Shown: positions 1 through 6,595, numbered from the stretch's first letter. The stretch: DNA of 9,241 nucleotides from Candidatus Sulfotelmatobacter sp. (GCA_030049565.1 JASIKQ010000535.1:1-9241); one strand, 5' to 3'. Notes: generated from the sequence alone by a model not told the origin. Numbers and translations are program-made.

Positions 1-569
1 GTCCTATTTTTCTAACAGCGGCCGTGACCATCAAGCTGAACTCGAAGGGCCCTGTGTTTTACAAGCAACGGCGAATCGGCCAGAACGGGGTTCCCTTCTC
101 GCTTTACAAATTCCGCTCCATGTACGAGGGCTGCAACCACGACGCGCATAAAAAGTACGTCTCGCAGTTAATCGCCGGCGCGGCCGAGAAAAAACCATCC
201 GCAGGCAACGGCGAAGGCATATACAAACTCACTGGAGATTCCCGCATTACCAGAGTCGGCGCATTGCTGCGCCGCACCAGCCTGGATGAACTGCCGCAGC
301 TTATCAACGTGCTGAAAGGTGAGATGTCGCTGGTCGGTCCCCGGCCCCCCATCGATTACGAAGTGGATGAATACCAGCCGTGGCACCGGCGGCGGGTGAT
401 GGAGGCCAAGCCCGGGATCACCGGCCTATGGCAGGTGAACGGCCGCAACCGCATCGCGTTCGACGACATGGTCCGGCTGGACTTGCAATACGCACGCTGC
501 TGGTCGCCATGGCTCGATCTCAAGATCCTATTACGCACACCCAAAGCGCTTATTGCAGGGGCCAACTGA
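1..569 (+). CDS. Polyprenyl-phosphate sugar-1-phosphate transferase, C-terminal part (5' truncated by window)
   Basis: Initiating transferase of the bacterial sugar transferase family (WcaJ/WbaP/PglC catalytic domain). It moves a sugar-1-phosphate from a nucleotide sugar onto undecaprenyl phosphate at the inner face of the cytoplasmic membrane, which starts the repeat unit. The frame is open from base 3 with no stop upstream, so the true start and any N-terminal membrane helices lie before the window; the GTG at 24 is internal. About 188 residues are visible. Family motifs in order (visible-residue numbers): SKGPVFYKQRRIG near the start, KFRSM at 36-40, RRTSLDELPQ with Asp95-Glu96, SLVGPRPP ending near 115, then KPGITGLWQVNGRN and a WLDLKILLRT helix close to the C-terminus. 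Sugar specificity cannot be read from the sequence. The TGA is followed closely by a Gfo/Idh/MocA gene, suggesting one operon. The family call is very secure. Confidence 0.95.
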   Translation, partial: PIFLTAAVTIKLNSKGPVFYKQRRIGQNGVPFSLYKFRSMYEGCNHDAHKKYVSQLIAGAAEKKPSAGNGEGIYKLTGDSRITRVGALLRRTSLDELPQLINVLKGEMSLVGPRPPIDYEVDEYQPWHRRRVMEAKPGITGLWQVNGRNRIAFDDMVRLDLQYARCWSPWLDLKILLRTPKALIAGAN

Positions 570-577
570 TGGCCCGG

Positions 578-583
578 AAGGAG
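578..583 (+). promoter_or_regulatory. Shine-Dalgarno sequence AAGGAG for the first Gfo gene
   Basis: AAGGAG ends nine bases before the ATG at 593. It decides between two in-frame starts: the ATG at 569, which overlaps the preceding TGA by one base, and the ATG at 593, which has this good ribosome binding site. It is the strongest Shine-Dalgarno match I see in the window; the other genes rely on weak sites or on coupling to the upstream gene. Confidence 0.75.
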
Positions 584-592
584 TGGAATTCA

Positions 593-1675
593 ATGTCGAA
601 AGATAATGAGGGCTCTGTGGCGGTACTCGAGCAACCTGCGCAACGGCCTGCTCCGCCCAGGAAGCAGAACGGCACCGTGAAGTTCGGGGTGGTTGGATAC
701 GGCTATTGGGGACCAAACATCGTCAGAAATTTGCAAAGCATGTCAGGGGTCGAAACCACGGCGGTATGCGACGTCAGCTCGGCGGCTCGGCAACGGGTGC
801 ACAAGAATCATCCGCAGATCTACGTCACGGCTGACGCGAGCGAGGTCATTGCTTCGCCTGAAATTGATGCGGTGGCGATCGTTACGCCGGTCTGGACGCA
901 CTTCGACCTGGCCAAGGCGGCGCTGGAAAGCGGCAAGCACGTTTTCGTCGAGAAGCCATTTACCAGCAAAGTCGCGCAGGCGGAGGAGTTAATCGAACTG
1001 GCCGAGCGCAAGAACCTGAAAATCATGGTGGACCATACGTTCCTGTTCACCGGAGCGGTTAAGAAGATCAAACAACTTTTGCAGGAAGGCCTGCTGGGAA
1101 GGCTTTACTACTATGACTCGACACGGGTCAACCTGGGACTTTTCCAGCATGACGTAAACGTAATCTGGGACCTGGCGCCCCACGATCTGTCGATTTTGGA
1201 TTACCTGATTGACCGCCGGCCCGAGGCCCTGGTGGCAACGGGAGAAAAACACCTCAACGGCCTTGAAGATGTCGCCTTCATCACCATTTATTTCCCGGAC
1301 AACATCATCGCACACGTGAACGTGAACTGGCTCTCGCCGGTGAAAGTGAGAACGACGTTGATCGGCGGCGAGAAGAAAATGCTGGTGTGGAACGATCTTG
1401 CCCCGGATGAAAAAGTAAAAGTCTACGACAAGGGAGTGGACGTAAACACGCACGAGGGTGTGTACAACCTGCTGGTGAATTACCGTTCGGGCGACATGTG
1501 GGCACCGCAACTCGAGCAGGCCGAAGCCTTGCGGCATGAGCTGACGTATTTCATCAACTGCATCGCCGACGGTCCCGTCGCCATCAACGATGCGGCCGCC
1601 GGGCTGCGCGTGGTGCGGCTGCTGGAAGCGGCTGGGAAATCGGTGCGCAAAAAGGGCGCGCTCGTTTATCTGTGA
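593..1675 (+). CDS. Gfo/Idh/MocA family NAD(P)-dependent sugar oxidoreductase
   Basis: Predicted cytoplasmic enzyme of 360 residues that oxidises or reduces a hydroxyl/ketone on a sugar or nucleotide sugar. Residues 1-30 are a Pro/Gln/Arg-rich leader. The Rossmann fold follows, with the dinucleotide loop G35-Y-G37-Y-W-G40 (GYGYWGPN). EKP, which carries the family's conserved lysine, is at 120-122, and Asp193-x3-His197 in DLAPHD supplies the usual catalytic Asp/His pair. The length is typical and nothing is broken. The start at 593 is chosen for its AAGGAG site; 569 is the alternative and would add eight residues. The GYGYWGPN signature is common in surface-polysaccharide loci. Relatives such as the UDP-GlcNAc 3-dehydrogenases pair with DegT aminotransferases to make 3-amino sugars (family knowledge). 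A DegT gene lies downstream here, but the actual substrate is inference. A second Gfo module occurs fused in the gene at 6583. Confidence 0.92.
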   Translation: MSKDNEGSVAVLEQPAQRPAPPRKQNGTVKFGVVGYGYWGPNIVRNLQSMSGVETTAVCDVSSAARQRVHKNHPQIYVTADASEVIASPEIDAVAIVTPVWTHFDLAKAALESGKHVFVEKPFTSKVAQAEELIELAERKNLKIMVDHTFLFTGAVKKIKQLLQEGLLGRLYYYDSTRVNLGLFQHDVNVIWDLAPHDLSILDYLIDRRPEALVATGEKHLNGLEDVAFITIYFPDNIIAHVNVNWLSPVKVRTTLIGGEKKMLVWNDLAPDEKVKVYDKGVDVNTHEGVYNLLVNYRSGDMWAPQLEQAEALRHELTYFINCIADGPVAINDAAAGLRVVRLLEAAGKSVRKKGALVYL

Positions 1676-1794
1676 TCGGTGAATCTCGGGTTGTCGTAGT
1701 CAGTAAACCCGCGGCTGCTGTTCATGCACCCACACGATTGCTTTGCACACTCGGCGCTAGCCAGTCGATCGTCGCCCGGGTGTAAAGGTGGTAT
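1676..1794 (+). other. Intergenic gap before the DUF354 gene, no clear signal
   Basis: This is the second longest non-coding gap in the window, at 119 bases. It contains a weak six-base inverted repeat, CGGGTT (1687-1692) with AACCCG (1706-1711), separated by 13 bases and not followed by a T-run, so it is not a convincing terminator. No -10/-35 pair stood out. A modest AAAGGTGG sits just before the ATG at 1795 and is the likely ribosome binding site. An unrecognised promoter here cannot be excluded. Confidence 0.4.
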
Positions 1795-2910
1795 ATGACT
1801 TGGTGGAATGGAAATCGAAACAACCACAACAGGACCAAGGGTCCAAAGAAGGTTTGGATTGACCTTGAGAACTCGCCTCACGTGCCATTCTTCAAACCGA
1901 TCATCGAGGAACTCGAGCGGCGCGGCTATGCCGTACTGATCACCGCCCGCGATTGTTTTCAGGTATGCGAGCTGGCAAACTTACTGCACGTTCCCTACAA
2001 GCGTATTGGCCGGCACTATGGCAAGCACATGATTGCAAAACTCGTCGGGCTTGGCGTCCGCAGTTTGCAAATGGTGCCGACTGTAATCCGTGAAAAGCCC
2101 GACTTGGCGGTCTCGCATGGTTCCCGATCATTGTTCCTGGTGTCTTCCTTGCTGCGCATTCCCACGCTTACAATTTTTGATTACGAATACGCCAAGTGGG
2201 GCGGATTTGGCATTGTCAGTCCTTCGTGGGTGCTTGCGCCGGACATCATCCCCGATCGGGCGGCGACGATGCTCGGGATCGAGGAAGAGCGGGTGCTTCA
2301 CTACCCCGGTATAAAAGAAGACGTGTACGCGCCCTCCTTCCGTCCCGATCCCTCGATTCGGGAGCAACTCCATCTTTGTGCTGACGACATAATCGTGACG
2401 GTCCGTCCCCCAGCCACCGAGGCCCATTATCACAACCCGGAGAGCGAGATTCTGCTGGATTCGGTGTTTGAGCTACTTGGCAGTAGCTCAAATACGAAGG
2501 CCATTTTGTTGCCGCGCACGGACAAGCAGGAACGCGAACTGCGGCACAAATGGTCAGAACTGTTTTCCAGCGGAAAGGTAATCGTGCCCGAGAAGGTGGT
2601 CGACGGCCTGGATCTGATTTGGTTCTCCGATCTGGTCATCAGCGGCGGGGGCACCATGAACCGCGAGGCCGCGGCGCTGGGGGTGCCCGTCTACAGCATC
2701 TTCCGTGGCACTCTGGGCGCAGTGGACAAATACCTGGCCGAAGCCGGGCGGCTCACGTTATTGCAAAGCCCGGAGGATGTTCGCAGCCACATCGCCCTCA
2801 TCCATCGGCGAATGGACGGACAACCCAAAGCAGAAGAAAGACCTGCCTTGCAGACGATTGTCAGCGATATCGTCGGCATCCTGGAGTTGGGATCTCCAGT
2901 GCAAAATTAG
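1795..2910 (+). CDS. DUF354 family protein, MurG-like GT-B glycosyltransferase candidate
   Basis: Protein of 371 residues. The opening KVWIDLENSPHVPFF is the hallmark start of DUF354 proteins (their usual form is IWID-x-x-NSPHV). Other family features are SHGSRS at 107-112, an FDYEYAKW stretch shortly after, and a glycine-rich C-terminal motif GGGTMNREAAALGVP beginning at 284. That motif resembles the donor-binding region of MurG/epimerase-like GT-B proteins. No signal peptide or membrane helix is seen, so it is probably cytoplasmic. The 18-residue Asn/Lys-rich lead before KVWID is longer than usual, but an in-frame TAA at 1783 leaves 1795 as the first possible start. DUF354 has no firmly established reaction that I know of. 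Its fold and its place between an initiating transferase and a flippase suggest a glycosyltransferase or nucleotide-sugar binding role (inference). The gene contains a strong internal hairpin at 2464-2495. Confidence 0.88.
   Translation: MTWWNGNRNNHNRTKGPKKVWIDLENSPHVPFFKPIIEELERRGYAVLITARDCFQVCELANLLHVPYKRIGRHYGKHMIAKLVGLGVRSLQMVPTVIREKPDLAVSHGSRSLFLVSSLLRIPTLTIFDYEYAKWGGFGIVSPSWVLAPDIIPDRAATMLGIEEERVLHYPGIKEDVYAPSFRPDPSIREQLHLCADDIIVTVRPPATEAHYHNPESEILLDSVFELLGSSSNTKAILLPRTDKQERELRHKWSELFSSGKVIVPEKVVDGLDLIWFSDLVISGGGTMNREAAALGVPVYSIFRGTLGAVDKYLAEAGRLTLLQSPEDVRSHIALIHRRMDGQPKAEERPALQTIVSDIVGILELGSPVQN
2464..2495 (+). repeat. Strong inverted repeat inside the DUF354 gene
   Basis: TTTGAGCTACT (2467-2477) is an exact reverse complement of AGTAGCTCAAA (2482-2492), leaving a four-base loop, TGGC. 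In RNA the stem extends outward by a G-U wobble (2466/2493) and two further pairs (2465/2494 and 2464/2495), giving 14 pairs. It lies over codons 224-234 and keeps the frame. No T-run follows, so it is not a classical terminator. Its function is unknown. Confidence 0.8.
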
Positions 2911-2930
2911 GCTGCACTGCGTACTGGGGA
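2881..2930 (+). other. Overlapping alternative hairpins across the DUF354 stop codon
   Basis: Three pairings share bases 2896-2899 and cannot all form together. They are CTGGAG (2881-2886) with CTCCAG (2894-2899), CAGTGCA (2897-2903) with TGCACTG (2913-2919), and TCTCCAGT (2893-2900) with ACTGGGGA (2923-2930, one G-U). The TAG stop at 2908-2910 sits in the loop of the second pairing. There is no T-tract, so simple termination is unlikely. A role in mRNA stability or in translation of the next gene is possible but unproven. Confidence 0.45.
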
Positions 2931-2972
2931 CGATCTGCGCGAAATTGAAGATGCGTAGCGAGTGAAACTGTG

Positions 2973-4220
2973 ATGGAAACTCACGCCACCGTCGATGCAG
3001 CGGCCATGGAGATTAGCGTGGAGGCGGCAATCTTGAAACTTATCGCCTATTGCCGTACGAATGAGTGGGCCGGATACGATCCCTATGACGCTCTCAACAG
3101 CCCCATGTTTCACCGCCTGCCGCTACTGGATCGTCGTCTTCCTCGGCTCTTCTTTACACAGGGCCTCAAGCGCAGCCCCATCAACTTTCGGCGCTTACTC
3201 CACATTCCTAAGACACAGAATCCCAAAGCCATTGCTCTGTTTCTTTCCGCATTTGTCACGCTAGAGAGAATTAATACGGCTCGTCAGAAACGGGACATCG
3301 ACCTCATGATCGAGCGCCTGTGTGATCTGCGATCGCCAAGAACGGATTACTGGTGCTGGGGATACAGCTTTCCATGGCAGACACGCACGATCGTGGTTCC
3401 CGCGCGGGAACCCAACTTGGTCTGTACGTCGTTCGTGGCGAATGCACTTTTGGATGCTTCGGACAACGGGCAGGACTCGCACAGCCGGGACATGGCTTTG
3501 AGCGCGGCAGAGTACATTCTCAAAGAGCTCTACTGGGCCGAGGGTGGCGCCGCGGGCTTCAGCTATCCCACAGCGTCACTGCAAAGCCAGGTGCACAACG
3601 CCAACTTCCTGGCAGCCGCGTTGTTGTGCCGCGCTTACAAACACACCCGCGACGAGAAATTCCTTTTTCCTGCCCTCCAGGCTGCCCGTTATTCCGCCTC
3701 GAAGCAATACCCGGATGGCTCCTGGCACTATGGAGAGGCGCCATCGCAGCATTGGGTGGATAACTTCCACACTGGCTACAATCTGTGCGCGTTGCAGGAT
3801 ATCTCCCGCTATGCCGAGACCGCGGAGTTCGACGCCGTTCTCCGGCGTGGCTTTGAGTTCTACCGCAGTCATTTCTTTGCTGAGGATGGTTCGGTCCGCT
3901 ACTTTCATGACCGTCGCTATCCCATCGACATCCACTGCGTAGCGCAAAGCATTCTCACACTTCTAACGCTCAGAGAAATGGACGCCGGTAACCTCTCGTT
4001 GGCGAACTCGGTGTTGCGATGGACCTTGAGTCATCTCTGGGACGATCGGGGCTTCTTCTACTATCGCGTCTTGAGACCATGCACTAACCGGATTTCGTAC
4101 ATGAGATGGTCGCAAGCATGGATGCTTCTGGCCATGGCTAAGCTTCTGGAAGTCTCCAGGCACGACGGCGGCATGAACGAATTGGACCGCAACTTGACAG
4201 TGTGCTCGGTGGCCCGATGA
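2973..4220 (+). CDS. Uncharacterised alpha/alpha-toroid-like protein of polysaccharide loci
   Basis: Protein of 415 residues with no established function that I know of. It begins with AGYDPYDALNSPMF (around 33-46) and KRSPIN (66-71), a combination I associate with a family found in surface-polysaccharide clusters. The rest reads as repeated amphipathic helix pairs with aromatic-rich loops. These include WCWGYSFPWQTR, a squalene-cyclase-like QYPDGSW at 245-251 and HWVDNFHTGYN at 260-270, whose Asp263, His266 and Tyr269 are candidate active-site residues. This pattern suggests an (alpha/alpha) toroid as in six-hairpin glycosidases, AGE epimerases or terpenoid cyclases. There is no signal peptide or membrane segment, so it is likely cytoplasmic. 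GTG 2970 and ATG 2973 are adjacent in-frame starts, and an in-frame TGA at 2946 rules out a longer protein. Its end overlaps the next gene as ATGA, implying translational coupling to the deacetylase-like protein. Gene call secure; fold tentative; reaction unknown. Confidence 0.8.
   Translation: METHATVDAAAMEISVEAAILKLIAYCRTNEWAGYDPYDALNSPMFHRLPLLDRRLPRLFFTQGLKRSPINFRRLLHIPKTQNPKAIALFLSAFVTLERINTARQKRDIDLMIERLCDLRSPRTDYWCWGYSFPWQTRTIVVPAREPNLVCTSFVANALLDASDNGQDSHSRDMALSAAEYILKELYWAEGGAAGFSYPTASLQSQVHNANFLAAALLCRAYKHTRDEKFLFPALQAARYSASKQYPDGSWHYGEAPSQHWVDNFHTGYNLCALQDISRYAETAEFDAVLRRGFEFYRSHFFAEDGSVRYFHDRRYPIDIHCVAQSILTLLTLREMDAGNLSLANSVLRWTLSHLWDDRGFFYYRVLRPCTNRISYMRWSQAWMLLAMAKLLEVSRHDGGMNELDRNLTVCSVAR
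3395..3412 (+). repeat. 18-base perfect palindrome in the toroid gene
   Basis: GGTTCCCGC is followed directly by its reverse complement GCGGGAACC, with no spacer. It covers codons 141-147 (VVPAREP). It could be a binding site for a dimeric protein or a coding coincidence in GC-rich DNA. Nothing around it favours either reading. Confidence 0.6.
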
Positions 4221-5218
4221 TCGAGTGTGTTTTTACCCTGGATTATGAGATCTACGGCAACGGCGAAGGTTCGCTGCGGGAGCTGGTGCTCGATCCGACG
4301 CAACGGCTAGCGGAGCTTTTTCAGGAGTTCGACGCACCTTTTGTTGTGTTCGTAGAAGCCGTGGAATTCGCCAGGATGGAGGAAGTGCAGTCTGATCCCG
4401 ACACTGCCGGCGTGCCTGCTCAACTGCGCGACCTGCGCAGCGCGGGCCACGAAATCGCGCTGCATCTTCATCCCTGGTGGGCCAACGCCGGGTATAGGGA
4501 CGGGCGCTGGCACCTGGATTGGAGCGAACAATGCATCAGCAGGCTGGCGCCGAATCGGGTAGAGGCGATCGTCTCAGGGGCGATCCAATATCTGCGCCAT
4601 GCTTTGGACGACGCAACGTTCACGCCCGTGTCGTTTCGGAGCGGCCTCTGGACAATGCAGCCCACGGCGGCGATAACAAACGTGCTGGTACGGCATGGAG
4701 TGCGGCTGGATTCTTCTGTGTTTAAGGGCGGGCGAGTCCACGGATTGGGGATCGATTACCGTCCGGCGGTTGCACACCACGGCTTCTGGCGTTTTGGCAA
4801 CGACGTCAACGTTGCAGATGCTAATGGCCCACTGTGGGAAATCCCGATTCACACGCAACTGGTACCGTTTTGGCAGATGCTGGGGGGCAAGCGCCTGAAG
4901 CTGCAGAAAAAGGCGCACAGCGCCGGCAACGGCATTCCACTACCGCACCGGATGCGCGACTTTCTCCGCTTCCGCTATCCCCGCAAATTGGATTTCTGCC
5001 GAATGAGCTTCGAGGAAATGCGTGAGGCCATAGAGGGGGTTCTCGAAGAAGGGCAGGAAGGTGGAGAAGAACGCAAGCTTGTCGTGGCGATCGGTCATTC
5101 TAAAGACTTCGTGGACTCCGACGCGATCTGGCGTTTTCTCGCCTATCTGCAAGAACGCTCGGTTTCCGTGACGACTTTCTCGCACTTGCTTTGTCAGGAA
5201 GCTCGACTCGCATGTTGA
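4217..5218 (+). CDS. Divergent polysaccharide deacetylase-like (CE4/NodB-type) protein
   Basis: Protein of 333 residues resembling the WbmS-like branch of polysaccharide deacetylases found in O-antigen and capsule loci. CE4 motif 1 appears as FTLDYE with Asp9 as the candidate base. Motif 2 appears as GHEIALHLHPWW with His78, His83 and His85. Motif 3 is RSGLW at 141-145. The usual TFDDG aspartate pair is replaced by Asp-Tyr-Glu and the usual HxxxH by HxH, so metal binding may differ or activity may be altered. No signal peptide is visible, unlike most secreted CE4 enzymes, so it probably acts in the cytoplasm on a nucleotide sugar or lipid-linked glycan (inference). The start is the ATG at 4217, which overlaps the previous stop as ATGA; the in-frame GTG at 4202 is the alternative. 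There is no strong Shine-Dalgarno site, consistent with coupled translation. De-N-acetylation is the leading guess. Confidence 0.82.
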   Translation: MIECVFTLDYEIYGNGEGSLRELVLDPTQRLAELFQEFDAPFVVFVEAVEFARMEEVQSDPDTAGVPAQLRDLRSAGHEIALHLHPWWANAGYRDGRWHLDWSEQCISRLAPNRVEAIVSGAIQYLRHALDDATFTPVSFRSGLWTMQPTAAITNVLVRHGVRLDSSVFKGGRVHGLGIDYRPAVAHHGFWRFGNDVNVADANGPLWEIPIHTQLVPFWQMLGGKRLKLQKKAHSAGNGIPLPHRMRDFLRFRYPRKLDFCRMSFEEMREAIEGVLEEGQEGGEERKLVVAIGHSKDFVDSDAIWRFLAYLQERSVSVTTFSHLLCQEARLAC

Positions 5219-5281
5219 GGTTTGTCCAGCGTCGGTCCTGTGGATCTCCAATCCGAAGAACATAGATTCGAAGCACACATC

Positions 5282-6568
5282 ATGTTCACACTTCTGCCGA
5301 ACGAGCACTGGGACTACGGCGCCATGGATGCGATCAGGGGACTGAGAGCGGCCTGGTCGCGCCGCCATTCGAGAATACCGTGGCACATCCCCATATCCGG
5401 GCTGGGCCCGTGTCTGCCGATAAGATCAGCCAGAGCTGCGATTGTTGTGGCCCTGAAGGCTCTTCGGTTACCGACGGACGCAGCGATTGGTGTTCCTCTG
5501 TATTGCTGCCCGGTCGTGTTCAAGGCCATCAAGGCGGCCGGTCACTTTCCTCGCTTCATTGATGTTGACCCGGAAACCTACTGCCTTTCGGCGGCCGACC
5601 TTGCCGCGAAAAGCTCGGAATTGAAGGCCGTCATCGCCGTCCACATGTTTGGAAATGTTTGCGATGTGCCTGCCTTGCGAAGTGCGGCGCCGGGCAAACC
5701 ATTCATTGAAGATTGCGCGCAGGCGCTAGGTTCCCGGCTAAACGGGCGACTCGCCGGCTCTTTTGGTGAAATTGCCGCTTTCAGCTTTCGCTCGGGCAAA
5801 TACCTTTCGGTCGGCGAGGGCGGAGCAATTTACTGCGCCGACCCTGATATCGAGGCTCGACTCCTGGAACTCATCACCGCACTTCCGCTTCCCAGCCGCG
5901 TGGATGAGTCTGTGCATGTTGCAACCACATACTTGCGGTCACTGTTTCGCACCAGACCGCTGTGGGGCCTGATAGGAACTCGACTGTGGGACGCCTACAA
6001 TGCGATGGTCAGTTACACGTCACAATCTCCGCTGGTGTTGAGTCAGATCTATGAAACCGACCGGCAGATGACTCTGCGGCGCCTGCCGCTACTTGGTTCC
6101 TGGATCTCTAAACAACGATCTAACGCCCGCTGCTACAGCCAAAATTTGAGCGTTGATGCCGGGATGCTGTGTTCGGAAACGCCGGGCGCGTTTTTCAATC
6201 GGCTTCAGTACCCGATTCTCCTTCCAACGTCCGGCCAATGTGACCGACTGGTCGCACGCTTGCGGGAGAATCAGATCAGCACGGCAAGACCGTACAAAGA
6301 CATCGCCGCGATTACTGCCACACATTTCGGTTACACGGGCGATTGTCCTCGAGCCGAACGCATTGCGAGCAGGTTACTTGTGATCCCCTGTCATCACGCG
6401 CTTAGAGCTGCCGATGTCGAGCGGGTCTGGACGTGCGTGAATCGCGCCTGGGCAGAAGTTTCTGTCCGCCGGCGTGGCATGGTCGCGACGTCGACTCATC
6501 GCGGCGCCACTTCCTTACAACCCGAACAGCACGTCGGCACAATGGCCGAACCGCATCACACTTTGTGA
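5282..6568 (+). CDS. DegT/DnrJ/EryC1/StrS family PLP-dependent aminotransferase
   Basis: Protein of 428 residues of the sugar aminotransferase family (PLP fold type I). These enzymes usually place an amino group on a keto nucleotide sugar using glutamate or glutamine. Visible features are SARAAIVVAL near the N-terminus, IDVDPETY, AVHMFGN, EDCAQALGS with Asp144 (PLP ring nitrogen) and Gln147, and the Schiff-base lysine Lys173 in SFRSGKYLSVGEGGAI. All key residues are present, so it should be active. The start is taken at ATG 5282. TTG 5222, three bases after the previous stop, and ATG 5324 are in-frame alternatives, and none has a strong ribosome binding site. The family core seems to finish at ERVWTCVNRAWAEV (ending at 393), leaving a tail of about 35 residues rich in Arg, His, Thr and Ser that looks unstructured. 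A partnership with one of the two Gfo/Idh/MocA modules in amino-sugar synthesis is plausible but inferred. Confidence 0.9.
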   Translation: MFTLLPNEHWDYGAMDAIRGLRAAWSRRHSRIPWHIPISGLGPCLPIRSARAAIVVALKALRLPTDAAIGVPLYCCPVVFKAIKAAGHFPRFIDVDPETYCLSAADLAAKSSELKAVIAVHMFGNVCDVPALRSAAPGKPFIEDCAQALGSRLNGRLAGSFGEIAAFSFRSGKYLSVGEGGAIYCADPDIEARLLELITALPLPSRVDESVHVATTYLRSLFRTRPLWGLIGTRLWDAYNAMVSYTSQSPLVLSQIYETDRQMTLRRLPLLGSWISKQRSNARCYSQNLSVDAGMLCSETPGAFFNRLQYPILLPTSGQCDRLVARLRENQISTARPYKDIAAITATHFGYTGDCPRAERIASRLLVIPCHHALRAADVERVWTCVNRAWAEVSVRRRGMVATSTHRGATSLQPEQHVGTMAEPHHTL

Positions 6569-6595
6569 AGCAAGTCACTTTTATGAAGCAAGTCA
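6566..6595 (+). repeat. 12-base direct repeat at the DegT/bi-domain gene junction
   Basis: TGAAGCAAGTCA occurs at 6566-6577 and again at 6584-6595, offset by exactly 18 bases. The first copy begins with the DegT stop codon. The second overlaps the ATG at 6583, so both copies read KQV in the same frame. It creates two possible starts: GTG 6565, overlapping the stop as GTGA, and ATG 6583. It looks like a small tandem duplication at the gene boundary. Confidence 0.7.

Noticed and set aside
380..592. Upstream extension of the Gfo frame to an ATG at 380
   Set aside because: It overlaps the sugar transferase C-terminus in another frame, gives Arg/Pro-rich nonsense, and the good AAGGAG site supports ATG 593.
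989..1537. Minus-strand open frame of 182 codons opposite the first Gfo gene
   Set aside because: Shadow of the Gfo/Idh/MocA gene; no domain or ribosome binding site recognised.
1687..1711. Inverted repeat CGGGTT/AACCCG considered as a terminator
   Set aside because: The stem is only six pairs with a 13-base loop and no T-run follows.
2955..2972. GTG at 2970 as the start of the toroid gene
   Set aside because: It directly precedes an in-frame ATG at 2973, so the difference is one residue and ATG is preferred.
6433..6582. Upstream extension of the bi-domain frame
   Set aside because: It lies over the DegT C-terminus, and homologues typically begin at the MKQV motif encoded from 6583; only GTG 6565 remains a realistic alternative.
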